DNA of 64,000 nucleotides from Dipteronia dyeriana (taxonomy: Eukaryota; Streptophyta; Magnoliopsida; Sapindales; Sapindaceae): positions 33,364,405 through 33,428,404 of the forward strand of contig CM065301.1 of the NCBI GenBank assembly GCA_032871835.1, read 5' to 3'. Position numbers and translations under genes: made by a program. The notes under the pieces are model-generated. The model was given only the letters and a program-made list of their open reading frames with translations. It was not told the DNA's origin and did no database searches. Of this stretch, positions 1 to 11,960 are shown piece by piece. Position 1 is the first letter of the stretch. Every line of letters starts with the position of its first letter.

Positions 1-648
1 TGCACGAAACTAGATAGGTATCTCCACGCTCAAGCGCATCAAAAGCTTTAGCAGAAAAACAGTATCGTGTTATAGGATACATGGAAACTGTCATTTAAAG
101 CAGATGCGGGAGACAGGGAAAAACCTTCAACGAAGAATGAATAGCAGATCTGTGCATAAGAGCAGGAAGGCAGAAGCAAGCCTGAGTTTTCTTTTCGTAA
201 AGACAACGATGAAATAGCCCTCCATAATTTAAATAAGCCACTTAATGATAAAAACACGAAACCCTAGGGTTTGGAAAGGCGGAAAGATTGAAAAAAGGAG
301 GGACGTTTGATGATATAAGCAGTGTATCAAACAATTAGCAGGTCATATCTCATAAATGCCAACAAGTACACCAAACGATAGAATGACACGCATCGATAAG
401 AAAACAGATCAATCCGTCAGAATTTCAGAATGTCACAATCATAGGGATTTCGGGTGAAAAGACAAAATTACACATACATGGTTTCCATTAAGACACATCA
501 TTAACGATGTGAATTAATTTAAGGATTAGTATTCCTATTTTAATGAGGCATTAATGAAGGAAATAACAAGAAGCAAGACGGAGATTCAACGATTAAAATA
601 CTTTCGCCAAAATGAATTCCACTCAGCAAAAGTATTTTAAGGGGGTAT
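1..648 (+). mobile_element. 3' internal region of a Gypsy-like LTR element (5' part outside window)
   Basis: No domain-bearing reading frame is visible. The stretch ends in a purine-rich tract (TTTTAAGGGGGTAT) immediately before an LTR that starts TGTTATATG, so it reads as the non-coding 3' internal end of an LTR retrotransposon on the + strand. The upstream LTR lies outside the window, so no target-site duplication can be checked. Confidence 0.5.
259..272. repeat. Perfect 14-bp palindrome of two head-to-head telomere-type units
   Basis: The sequence AAACCCTAGGGTTT is one CCCTAAA-type plant telomere unit fused to its reverse complement. Such teloboxes also occur in plant promoters. A single copy here may be chance. 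Confidence 0.5.
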
Positions 649-1521
649 TGTTATATGTATATTTCATTAAATGTACACGCCACTGACAGATAAGGCAACC
701 TCTCAAGAAGATTGTTAGATAAACATCCAAGCTGGCAACAGAAACACCATCGGAGGTGTTACCAAAACACAAAAATCCGAATAAGGCCAAATATAAATAT
801 TCGACACATTTAGCTTTACTCGAGACAACATGAGAAACCCAAGTAAAGAAGCCGAATATGTGATCTAAAAGAAAATAAGCTCAATGAGGAATATATAATC
901 ATACTCCAATAGGGAAATATCCTTATTTTCATCCTCCGTATCAGAGGAGGGAAGAATTTAAAGAGTTTCTAGAAGGATAAATCACCAAACAGGGAACGAG
1001 TCCAAATCAATCAACAACTTTACTCTTCCAAAAGACTGCACACCGACTAGAAAATAAGTCCTAAACAGACTACAATTAGAATCCCATTCAGATTCACATT
1101 CGATCACAATATCTCAAAAATAGGAAAGAAGACAAAAATGATTTCGATAAGTAATCAGTTTCAGTTAAATACAATCACCTTTCCTTACTTGTGTAACAAG
1201 GATTAGGGTTCTATACACATATAAATAGACACTTTAAACATATAAATAGACCCACAATCCCACTGAAAAGGGGGATGACAGAAAATAATGATCAAAAAAG
1301 AGGTAAGAGAGATTGAGTGGTGTGATGTAATACTCAATAGTGAATTTTACTTGGTTGTGCATTCAACCACCCGTGGATGTTTCTCCGATCATCGGAGTTT
1401 TACCACATATACTCGTGTCATAACAATATCAATTGCATTCTCTTTCTCTTTCTCTTTTAACTGGTCATAATCAAATCCAGCGTTGTTTACTTTTTTACCC
1501 ATCAACAAATTGACGTCAACA
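649..1521 (+). mobile_element. 3' LTR of a Gypsy-like element
   Basis: Begins TGTTATATG directly after a polypurine tract and ends GTCAACA. It shares with the solo LTRs at 21509 and 28370, and with the LTRs of the element at 35672, a core promoter-like module: GATTAGGGTTCTATA followed by an ATATAAATAGA TATA box (near 1205-1255). It also shares a CCCGTGGATG...CATCGGAG motif near 1370-1400 and the terminal CGTCAACA. The internal sequence is otherwise diverged. Confidence 0.75.
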
Positions 1522-1870
1522 ATTCCAAATCCTAAACCCAAAAAAACACGATGCAATACTTACTATACCCAACTATGGTCACATATTTCAACAACAAAAG
1601 TAAATCTAAAGTTGCAACCCCTGTTCAAAGGTACATGTAATACCATGTTTCACCAATAGATAATCATCAACATTCCAACAACATTCCATCATAATTTCAT
1701 GACAAATGCAAAAAAGGTCATGAAATACTTTGTTTCACTACCCTCTTAAGAGTTCCCACCCATTTGCCACCATAAGTGATGATTAACCAATTTCATTGCG
1801 TCCATTCCTGCATGTTAACAAATAAAAATCCCACATTAAGATTGAAATTTATTAAACCCGCAGCACAGAA
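1522..1870. other. Non-coding gap, nothing recognised
   Basis: AT-rich sequence between the Gypsy-like LTR and the minisatellite. No reading frame, RNA gene or repeat was recognised. Confidence 0.5.
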
Positions 1871-2310
1871 AATGTTTTAGCAATTAAACAGACCAGATGC
1901 CATCTGGCATCAGTTAAACACACCAGGTGCAAACAATTAAACACACTAGCTAGCATTAGGAATTAAACACACCATATGGAATCGGGAATTAAAAACACCA
2001 ATTCAGACCAATTAAACACACTATATACAAACAATTAAACCCACCATGTGACATCAATTAAATACACTAGGTCTAAACAAGTAAACACATTATGTGGCAT
2101 CAGCAATTCCACACACCATGTCGGTATCAGCTATTAAACACACCCGGTCTAAACAATTAAACACACGATGTAGCTGCAATTATACACAACAGGTGGCTGC
2201 AATTAAACACACTAGGTGGTACCGACAATTAAACACACCAGCTCCACGTAGATTAAACAAATAATTTCAGACCAATTAAATACACCAAGAGCAATTAAAC
2301 ACCCAAGTTT
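1871..2310. repeat. Degenerate minisatellite with AATTAAACACACCA core
   Basis: About 18 imperfect copies of a CAATTAAACACACYA core, separated by variable 6-15 bp spacers often resembling GGTG or TGTGGCATCAG. The effective period is about 20-28 bp. It lies between the Gypsy-like LTR and the truncated LTR of element A. No coding capacity is seen. Confidence 0.75.
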
Positions 2311-2491
2311 AATAGATGAAATACACTCAAATTCCATCATTTTCAACCTAAATTCATGGCTTATACGGTATATGAAAACCTAATCCAGTTCACACCTTTT
2401 AAACTAATTAACTTAAGGTTTCAAATACATACCTAAGGAAGGACTAGATCCATCTCGATTCATCACTGAAATACGAAGCCAAATCTACGAA

Positions 2492-3571
2492 CCTGTCCAG
2501 TGGGGTGTCGCTGGTGGTGCGCTGGTTGTCATGCGCACCTCACTAGCGTAACTTGTCTATAGGGTTGTCGCTGGTCATGCGCTACTCGACCAGCGCACAG
2601 ACAACAGCGCACATTGCGTCTTTTGGTCTGTTTTTGCCAAAACAACATAGCTTCACTTTGCGCTTCATATAAATATACCATCTTCTTCCCAATTCATTTT
2701 TAGAGCTTCCTAACCTATTTTTGAGAGAGGGATAAGGTTCTTTAGAGAGAGAAGCTCCAAGAAACCATTTTTACTCAACCATCCTTAAAATCCAAATCAT
2801 CAAGCATCTTTCAAGCATGGATTTCTTGTGTGTTCATAACTAGGTATTCTCTACATCTTCTAAACTTTATGTTTTCATTCTTAGACATGTATACCTAGGG
2901 TTTTAGTCTTTATTGCATATTAATTGCTTGCTTGTATGTTTAATTGCTTTTATGACATGCTTGTGTATTGATTGTTGGTTGAGATGCATTAATTTGTGAT
3001 AGCTAGCATTTAGGACGATTTTACCCTTCTAGTTAATTCTTCTTGCCTTTGTATTTAAAATATTAATTTCTAGGATTTGCTTTAATTGTTATTATTAATC
3101 CTAGATAAGCATGAATGTCTTGACCTAGCATTTTTGCATATTGAATATTCTTGCATATTCACTTAGGTTGCCATTATCTCTTCATTGTTGATTTAGCTTA
3201 TGGCTAAGTGGTTAGTGCACATGGTAGTGATCCAAAATCACTATTAAGGCCCGTTGGGTAGAGTGAAAGGGTTAGTAACTGAAGGGTTAGACGGGAGGTC
3301 AACATAAGTTGTAAACTTTTACTCAATTGTGGATTTTGAAGATCAAGGGTGGCGCTCTAAACAGCCCGTGGTTTTTCCCATTTGGAGGCTTTCCACGCAT
3401 ATATTGCATGTTATTTTAGTTTTATGTTTGTTGTCTTTTATTTGAACATTGGGGTAGAATTGTTAATGTTGACTAATTCACAAAATTGGTAATCTATCGA
3501 ATTAAAACCTATTCACCCCCCTCCCCCCTCCCCCCTCTAGGTTATAGACACATTCTTTATAGGGAATTTCA
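2492..3571 (+). mobile_element. Truncated 5' LTR of element A
   Basis: Matches 31360-32420 of the 3' LTR through to the shared AATTTCA end. The first ~460 bp of the 3' LTR are absent here. The break lies in a GC-rich 60-bp tandem repeat block. A C-rich run at 3518-3536 is also present, in a different form, in the 3' LTR (32339-32385). Confidence 0.85.
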
Positions 3572-3573
3572 AT

Positions 3574-3585
3574 TGGTATCAGAGC
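3574..3585 (+). promoter_or_regulatory. Primer binding site of element A (tRNA-Met type)
   Basis: TGGTATCAGAGC lies two bases after the LTR end at 3571. This is the standard copia primer binding site complementary to initiator tRNA-Met. Confidence 0.9.
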
Positions 3586-3710
3586 CGGTGCCTAGATATA
3601 CTTAGGTGATCCGTGCATTGTGTGTGTCTTACCTTGTGCATTTTGGTTGTTTTCATTTTGTGTGTTGCATTACATTTGCATCTTCATATATTTTATTACC
3701 CCCAAACACT

Positions 3711-5724
3711 ATGAGTGGAAACGTGAATAGTCATGATGGAGCCTCAAGCACAAGACCCCATTTGCTCAATGGGGTGAATTATGCTACTTGGAAGGGCAAG
3801 ATGGAAGCCTATCTTTGCCAAATAGATGACCGTGCCTGGATGGCTATTGAGGATGGTTATACTCCTCCAACAATGACCACTGACGATGGTGTAGAAGCTC
3901 ATAAGCCCAAGTCTAGTTGGAGTACTCAAGAGTTTGAAGCATCCAAGTGGAACAACAAGGCTATGCATGTCATCCTTTGCGTCGTGGACGATAATCAGTA
4001 CAAGCTAGTCCAAAACACTAGAATTGCAAAAGAGGCTTGGGACATTCTTCAAACGGCACATGAGGGAACCAAGGTAGTTAAGGACTCAATGCTCCAAGTC
4101 CTCCAAATGCAATTCGAGATGATTAGGATGGAGTAGCATGAATGCTTCAATGACTTCCAAGTGAAGTTGATGGATATTGTCAACCAAAGCCATTAACTTA
4201 GTGACCCCTATTCGGATAGGAGAGTCAAGCGAACAATTATGAGGTCACTTCCGACAAGGTTCGAATCAAAGGTGACAGCACTTGAAGAGAATAGTGGGTA
4301 CAAGAATATGAAGCCAAGTGAAGTCATAGGAAGACTTCTAGCTTATGAGTCAAGATGGAATACCTCACCCACTCCTCCAAAGAAGCAAAAGAGCATTGCC
4401 TTGAAGACCACTAAGGTTGAAGAATAGGAGGAGGACTCAGATGAAGAAATGGCCCTCATGGTTAAAAGCTTCAAAAAATTCATGAAGTTTGAGAGGAAAG
4501 GTTTTGGGTCAAAGGGAAAGGAAGTGAAAAAGAAAACTCCCTTCAAGAAGATTGAAAAGTTTCAATAAGATTGAAAAGTTTCAAGAAAGTGACTCCAAGA
4601 AGGGCATTCAATGCTATGAATGCAGTGGCTTTGGTCACATTGCTCCAGAATCTGCAAATTTGAAGAAAAAGAAAAAAAAAGGCAATGGCGGCTACTTAGA
4701 GTGATAGTGAAGACTTATAAGAGGAAGAAAAGTCTTTGGATGATGAATAAAGAGTTGCAAACTTCATTGCCTTCACAACATCTCATAATGGCAAGGAAGT
4801 TGTGAGTGACAAGGAAGAAGTAGATGACTAGTGATAAGAGTACCTCTTCTAACTCTAGGTTTGAGATTGATGAGGAAATGGACTATGTAGACTTCATGAA
4901 GTTTTTTGAAAAGTCTAGATTGAAAAAGAAGAAGGAGGTTCAAGAGTTGAAAAAGAAGAATCTAGAGTTGACTTTCAAGATTACCAACTTGAGTGAGAAG
5001 GTAAAGAGTGGAAAAGAACTTGAAGATTGAGCTTAAGGAAGCAAAAGAATTGGTTGCCAAGATGACATCCGGAACCGAGAGACTTGACAAGATGTTATCA
5101 TGTGGGAAGAGTCCTAGTGATAAAACGGGCCTAGGATATGTGGAAGGCAAGGATGCCACTTCCTTAAAGAAGACCATCATTGTTAAGAGTCTAAAGGATA
5201 AAGAGGTTCAAGATTCACACCAACAAATGAGATCAAATGTGGTTGGTGAATCATCAAAGCAAGCACAAATAAAGTCTCAAGCTAAAACACATTCACCAAA
5301 AGCTAGAGCTCATCAAACAAGACCACAACCTCCAAAGAGCTCTAAAAATCAACAAATGACCTTTCATCTACAACCAAAAGGGAGAATTAATTTGGCTCAA
5401 TCACAAAGGTTCTTTCAAGGAAGAGATTCGACTTAACATCCAATGACAACTCAAAGGAGAGGGAAGTCTTCCATGCTTTCACAAGGATATGGTATGAATT
5501 CTTACTTTACTCCCATTTGTCATTATTGTAGTGTTGAAGGTCACATAAGGCCGAATTATTTTACATTTATTAAGTTGTGTCGTTTTGAAAGCATGATTGA
5601 GAAGAATATGCTTAGAAGAGCCAAAATGCATGCATCTAGGAATTTTTGAGCCAATGAACCCAAGGCTCCTAGAAATGACAATGTTGCTACTAGGTAGACT
5701 AGAACAAATGAGTAGGTTTACCAT
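3711..5724 (+). pseudogene. Element A gag (broken)
   Basis: Encodes the capsid/nucleocapsid polyprotein. The likely start is the ATG at 3711 (MSGNVNSHDG); the frame is also open upstream to 3606. A UBN2/DUF4219-type gag region (LLNGVNYATWKGKM near 3768) is cut by in-frame stops at 4134 and 4425, then frameshifted near 4568-4612. Two CCHC zinc knuckles are visible, CYECSGFGH at 4612 and CHYCSVEGH near 5518, and each has lost its last cysteine (to Ser and to Tyr). A lysine/leucine-rich coiled-coil-like stretch lies at 4860-5030. Non-functional. Confidence 0.8.
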
Positions 5725-6225
5725 GTGGCCCAAGTGGCGAAAGCCTCTAACACTTGGTACCTTGATAGTGGTTGTTCCAGGCATATGACCGGAAACAAGA
5801 GTTTCTTTGAAACTCTTATGATGGAGGATGTTGGATTTGTCACCTTTGGTGATGGTTCACGTAAGAAGGTTCTAAGAAAAGGAAACATTTCCATCCCCAG
5901 TTTGCCCTCATTGCCTAATGCTCTCTATGTAGATGGCTTGCAAGTCAATCTCATTAGCATATCGCATTTAAGTGATGAAGAGCTTTCGGTTTTGTTTGGA
6001 AAAGTTGTTTGCTCTATTCTAAGAGAAGATGGGCATGTTCTATTGAAAGGCAAGAAATCAAGTGACAATTGTTATTGTCTTGATTCTAATGGCATCTCTT
6101 GCAATTTGTCTAGTTGTGATCAAGTTGAATTATGGCATCAAAGGTTTGGTCATATGAATTTCAAAGACTTGAAAGTTCTTGAGAGGTTGAAAGTTGTGAG
6201 AGGCTTTCTAAATTTGAAAATATGA
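5725..6225 (+). pseudogene. Element A protease and GAG-pre-integrase region
   Basis: Contains the copia aspartic protease active-site motif WYLDSGCSRHMTG near 5755 and the pre-integrase motif LWHQRFGHMN near 6130. The frame ends at 6225 and integrase continues in a different frame, so there is a frameshift near 6215. The protease active-site aspartate is retained. It follows gag in normal copia order. Confidence 0.85.
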
Positions 6226-7370
6226 TTGAGGGAGTTTGTGGACCTTGTCAACAAGGAAAGCAAACTAAGAGTGTACATAAGAAGGGTAAGTATCTTGCCA
6301 CTAAGGAGCCATTAGAGCTTCTTCATATGGACCTTATGGGTCCCATGCAAACCGAGAGCCTCGGTGGCAAGAGATTCATTTTTGTGTGTGTGGATGATTT
6401 TTCTAGATTTACTTGGACTTACTTTCTTAGAGAAAAATCTGAAACGTTTGAAACTTTTAAAATGCTTTGCACTAAAATTCAAAATGAGAAGGATTCTGAC
6501 ATAAAATGCATCATGAGAATTAGGAGTGATCATGGGATAGAATTTGAAAATATTAGCTTTGAAAACTTTTGTGACAGTCTTGGCATTTCCAGTGAGTTCT
6601 CGGCTCCTCGAACTCCTCAACAAAATGGGTTAGTAGAGAGGAAGAATAGAGTCCTCCAAGAGATGGCCCGTGTGGAGTTGCATAGCAACAATGTGCCTAG
6701 GAATCTTTGGGCTGAAGCTGTCAATACGGCTTGTTATATAGGCAATAGGGTTTTTCTTAGGCCCAGGAAGCCAAATGTTAGCTACTTCCACTCATTTGGA
6801 AGCAAGTGCTATATTCTAAATGATTGTGATCAACTTGGCAAGTTTGATGCTAAGAGTGATGAGGGGATTTTCATTGGCTATGCCCTAAATAGTAAGGCCT
6901 ATAGAGTTTTTAATTTGAAGACACGAAGTGTTATGGAATCATCTAATGTGGTCATAGATGATTGTAGGTCTAAGGTTAGTAACCATGATAAGGAGATTAG
7001 TGTGGTTGATGATACTCCCTTGGTGAAGATTGATGAGATTTCTAGTGATAAAAAATCAAAGCTTGAAAAAGAGGTCACTAAATCTCTTGATAGAGATCCT
7101 AAAGAACCCGCTCATTGGGTTAAGCATCTCCACAACAAGAGTGACATTCTTGGAAATGTGAATGAGGGTGTGAGAATTAGACATCAATTAGCAAATCAAA
7201 TTAGTTACACTTGCTACACCTCTCAAATTGAACCCAAAAAGGTAGATGAAACTTTAAGTGATGAGTTTTGGGTTCTTGCTATGCAAGAAGAGCTAAACCA
7301 ATTTGAAAGAAATGAGGTTTGGACTCTAGTTCCTAGGCCTAAGAACACTAATGTAATAGGCACCAAGTGA
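6222..7370 (+). pseudogene. Element A integrase core
   Basis: rve-type integrase, which would insert the element's cDNA into chromosomes. The DDE residues are visible in HMDLMGPM (near 6333), IRSDHGIEFE (near 6522) and VERKNR (near 6633), with PQQNG just before the glutamate. The C-terminal part reaches the start of reverse transcriptase, where the tryptophan of a GTKW-type motif has become TGA at 7368-7370. This open stretch is long (382 codons) but isolated from intact neighbours. Confidence 0.85.
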
Positions 7371-8748
7371 GCCTATAGGAACAAATCAGATGAGGATGGC
7401 AACATTGTGTGGAACAAAGCTAGACTTGTTGCATATGGATACTCTCAAATTGAGGGTATCGACTTTGAGGAGACTTTTGCTCATATTGCCCATTTAGAGT
7501 CCATTAGGCTTCTCTTATCCATATCGTGTGTTCACAAATTTAAATTGTATCAAATGGATGTTAAGAGTGTCTTCCTCAATGGCTTCTTGCAAGAGGAAGT
7601 GTTTGTTAAGCAACCTAAGAGGTTTGTAGATCCACACCACCCCAATCATGTTTATCGCCTCAAGAAGGCGCTATATGGGTGAAACAAACACCGAGGGCTT
7701 GGTATGAGCGTCTCACTCTTTATCTTGTTGACAATGTTATTCTAGAGGTAGTGTTGACAAGACTTTATTCATTAAGTACACTAAAGTTGAGCTATTCATA
7801 GCACAAATTTATGTTGATGATTTTTGGTTCCACCAACAACTTGAAAGTTCAACAATTTATTGATGTCATAACTCATGAGTTTGAAATGAGCATTGTTGGT
7901 GAACTTAATTACTTCATAGGCTTGCAAATCAAGCAAATGCATGATGGGATCTTCATATCTCAAGGTAAGTATGCCAAGAACCTAGTGAAGAAGTTTGGCA
8001 TTGAGAATACCAAGCATTGTGACACACCAATGAGTACCACTTTGAAACTTAGCAAGGATGCTAGTGGAAAAAGTGTGGATCAAAGTCTATATCGTGGCAT
8101 GATAGAGAGCTTGCTATACTTGACAGCTAGTAGGCCCGATATAGCTTTTAGTGTTGGTGTATGTGCTAGGTATCAAGCCAATCCCAAGGAATCCCATCTA
8201 TCCTCTGTGAAGAGAATCATTCGATATGTGAATGGGACATCCAACTATGGGATATGGTACTCTTTTGACACTAATGCTAGTTTAGTTGTCTTTAGTGATG
8301 CAGATTGGGCAGGTAATTGTGATACTAGGAAGAGTACATTGGGCGGTTGCTTCTTCTTAGGGAACAATCTTGTGTCTTGGTTTTGTAAGAAGCAAATTCC
8401 ATCTCATTATCCACAGTCGAGGCAGAGTATATAGCAGCTGGGAGTGCTTGCACACAACTCCTCTAGATGAAGCAAATGCTTGTGGATTATGGCTTTGAGT
8501 AAGGTACTCTAACCCTTTATTGTGATAACATGAGTGCCATCAATATTTCAAAAAATCATGTCCAACACTCTAGAACCAAGCATATTGACATTAGACATCA
8601 TTTCATTTGGGAGCTAGTTGAGAGCAAATGCATTGCACTTGAACATGTGGACATAAATGATCAACTAGCGGATTTATTTACTAAACCATTAGATTCAACT
8701 AAGTTTAAATCTCTTAGTAGGTCTATTGGGATTTGTCATATGCATTGA
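7371..8748 (+). pseudogene. Element A reverse transcriptase and RNase H (frameshifted)
   Basis: Reverse transcriptase reads [21 protein letters not shown] near 7415 and [11 protein letters not shown] near 7552, then loses frame after ALYG (7682). The catalytic YVDD is at 7810-7821, but the frame changes directly after it, and the rest (IFGSTN onward) is open from 7811 to 8434. RNase H motifs DADWAG (near 8300) and TVEAEYIAAGS (other frame, near 8410) lead to KHIDIRHHF and LADLFTKPL. The final stop is at 8746-8748. At least three frame changes or stops are present. Confidence 0.85.
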
Positions 8749-9852
8749 TGGGTTTTTGTGGTTGACCCCATATGGGGAGCTCAAGCAAAGAAAGCAAACT
8801 TGCATTTTAATAAGCAAATAATTGTTCAATTTTATGCTCTTTAATTAATTGCTTGAGTATCTTGGATGCATATATTATTATATGTATTTTTTTTCAATAA
8901 GTGTGTTTTTGTCTTATTTGAAATGCATGTCTCATTTGTGTTCAAACATGCATTTTTGGACTAGGAAATTTGATTGGGAAGTACATTTGATTGACCCAAA
9001 GTTTATCTCCATGTTTGTGAAAACTTGATCTTGACATGCTTAAAGTGATATGCATGATGAATTTATTGAATGCTTTAAAAATGATTGCAAATATGTGTGC
9101 AAGTGACTTTTGAGACTTAATTCAATAAGGATATTGTATCCATTTCAAGGATTTCACAATCCAATAGTCTCTCTTTTTACTTATTGAACAAGGCTACTAT
9201 CATACGGGCATCTTACCAGGAAAAATCTAATAAGGCGCAATAGTCGCTCATGTCTTGTTCAACTTGTAAAGTTTGATAGTTGCTCTTATGTTTTTTGGTT
9301 GAACTATATCTTGTTTTTTTCCTTTTTCAATTTGGTGCAAATTGGTTTGACTTCTCTTGGAACCTCATGTGCTATTTTCCTTTACCAAATACCATGCTTT
9401 TGGAAGTTGATGTTGCATGTATTTCATTCAAGGCAATCTTTCGCACATGTTCCAATCAATAAAACTTCCATGCATTTCTCTTTCTCTTAATTAACCTGTA
9501 TAAAGTTGTTGTATATGATTATACATTTACATTGCAAATATCTCTCCTTGCTAAAGCGTCCCGGTTGGGGAATACTCATTTGCCTATCTTGTGACAAAAA
9601 GGGGGAGTAGTATTGGATTTAGTAGATTTAGGGGGAGGGTTGGGGGAGTTGATATTGGCATGATGTTTTTAAGGGGAGATTGACCTATTGAGAGGGAGTG
9701 GATCTATTTAGGAGGGGCATTTGCTATGTGCATTGTTGATTGCATGTTACTTGTTTCTAACTCATGCAAATTGTTCTTGTTTTTTTATTTATTTTGATCC
9801 CTATCATACACTTGTCTTGGAAAGTGTAGTTCTTTGTTTTGTAGAGATGATT
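8749..9852 (+). other. Element A 3' non-coding region, left part
   Basis: About 1.1 kb after the pol stop with no open frame of interest. It contains repeated GGGGGAG purine tracts (9593-9650), as is common in SIRE-type copia elements. Any env-like third frame is absent. The region continues at 30742 beyond the inserted element B. Confidence 0.7.
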
Positions 9853-11946
9853 TGTTGGAACCCCGTTCACCGATTACGCAGCGGAACTAGGTTTTAAAAT
9901 TTTTTATACAGATCATATCTGTATCGGGGACCAGTGAACTTTGGATCGTAATTATTTTCGGAACTAATACATACAATATGTAAACACAGGAAATTGAAAT
10001 CGATATAATCATAAGAACATACCAACTTTTGGAGGCTCCTTCACTTTACGATGTGCTCCTGTCTGAACCAATCAATCTTCCTCGCTATCTCCCGGGACTG
10101 GTAACTGAATGTGGACGCGTCACGATTTCAGGAACTTGAATGGATGATATAGAGAAATACTTGAAGAAACTCTTTCTTCTCAATTTGGTGTATTGATTTT
10201 ACGCACACATGAATTGCATCTCATGAAAAAAAAAGGTTTTTTTCTTTTTCTTTTTGCCTGTGTATCAGATACACACCAAAAAACAATTCTTAAAAAAAAT
10301 TCACCAATCTCCTTAAAACATGCCTATCACAAATATATATCACTCTTTTTTCTTTTTTTTTATGCTACACGCCTGTGACTTTTTCAAAGTCTAAAACAAA
10401 CCAAAAACACAACCCTTTTACAATATATATATTTATATATTTCACACGAATCAACTTGTGTTATAAATATATATATATATATCACATACATAAATCCTTG
10501 TTTGTATCATATACAAACACTTATATATGTGCACACATCAATTTACATCTAATGCAATCTCTTGTATTATAATTGATATATATTTTTTAATTATCCTTTT
10601 CAAATATATCTAATATATTAAAAGTGATAATAAGTATTTTAAATTTAAACTTAAATTCAAATACTTAGATAAATGATTTAGTAAAATAAAATAATCATAT
10701 TATTTTATCTTCACCTAAATCCATATATCAACTAACACCCTCCAATTAATAGTCAATTAATAATTCATAATTATCAATATAATTAAATAATCTAATTATT
10801 TAATTAATTTAACTGTTAACATTCATTAATTAAATAATCTCATTATTCAATTAATTCCCGAATATATACGTGTCATTTTTGTAACACAATTAATTGGACA
10901 ATCCAATTAATTAACCGTGACCCTTGTTACCTAAATCGATCGGGCTAGCAAGAGAACCTAATGGACCCACAGTATTTTGAGCTCCAATAATCCTCGGAAT
11001 AATTAATTAAACTCTTTAATTAATATTCCTTAATTATTAACTCCGGTGTTATTCCACTAAAAATCTGAAGCTGCACTCTCTCAACTGCAGACGCTTTTAC
11101 ACAGACCGATACAACTCGGTGTCCATTGATATAGCTATTACACATGGTGTGATCCTCCACAGTAGTTCATAATTAGAGTTGGGTCATAATATCCGTTAAA
11201 CCCTCTAATTACATATATCCTTTAAGTACCATTGATTCTATAATGAACAATAAATCCTATTTCCTCACGGAATTAGGAGAGCGCTCATATTGTCCAAGCC
11301 CCGAATCAACCCTTAAGGGAACTACCATCTACTTCTCACAAGAAGGCGTGGATTCCACTATTATGTACAAACCTTCCCAGCCAAAAGCCAAACCGCAATC
11401 CCAACATACGGAGTATATTGATCAGGAAATGCATCCGACCTCACCCATGGTATATCAAAGACTACGATTTAACCTGAAGGAGTCGATAAGACACTCAGGA
11501 TTAAGATCACCCACATATAGCCATGATTAGTTGATATATATGAATCTCATCGGTAAATGGATCTTGGTGAGAGATTCATATAGATCATGGCCTAGTCCTA
11601 TATGATCACATCATACAAGGTGCCTCCATTCCCATATCTCATATGAATGATTCAGGATAGAATCATCGTACATTACGGAATGGACAGCAGCTATAGATTA
11701 ACCAAAAATAAAGTACCCAACTTTATTTGCTATCTATGGACTCTTTAGATTGCACGTCTCTTACCGTATTCATCCGTATATGACACTCATATACACAGTT
11801 CGAGATTACATCTGGCAATCTTGGATGTTTAAATATATGCACAAGTTTATAAAATAAATAACATAACAAGAATGTATTGAACTTTTCTTTTTATTTATTT
11901 CATAAATCCATTTACAAACTACATCTTTAGGGCATAAACCTCAACA
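9853..11946 (-). mobile_element. Left LTR of B (3' LTR in its own orientation)
   Basis: 2094 bp, from TGTTGGAACC to CCTCAACA. It is nearly colinear with the right LTR once the solo LTR is removed. Immediately to its right, ATCTCCCACTTGC is the reverse complement of a copia polypurine tract. An open frame at 11243-11530 is not conserved in the other LTR copy and is not a gene. Confidence 0.88.
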
Positions 11947-11960
11947 ATCTCCCACTTGCA

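Noticed and set aside
11243..11530. 95-codon open frame in the left LTR of B
   Set aside because: The homologous stretch in the right LTR (about 30040-30330) has in-frame stops, and the frame matches no domain.
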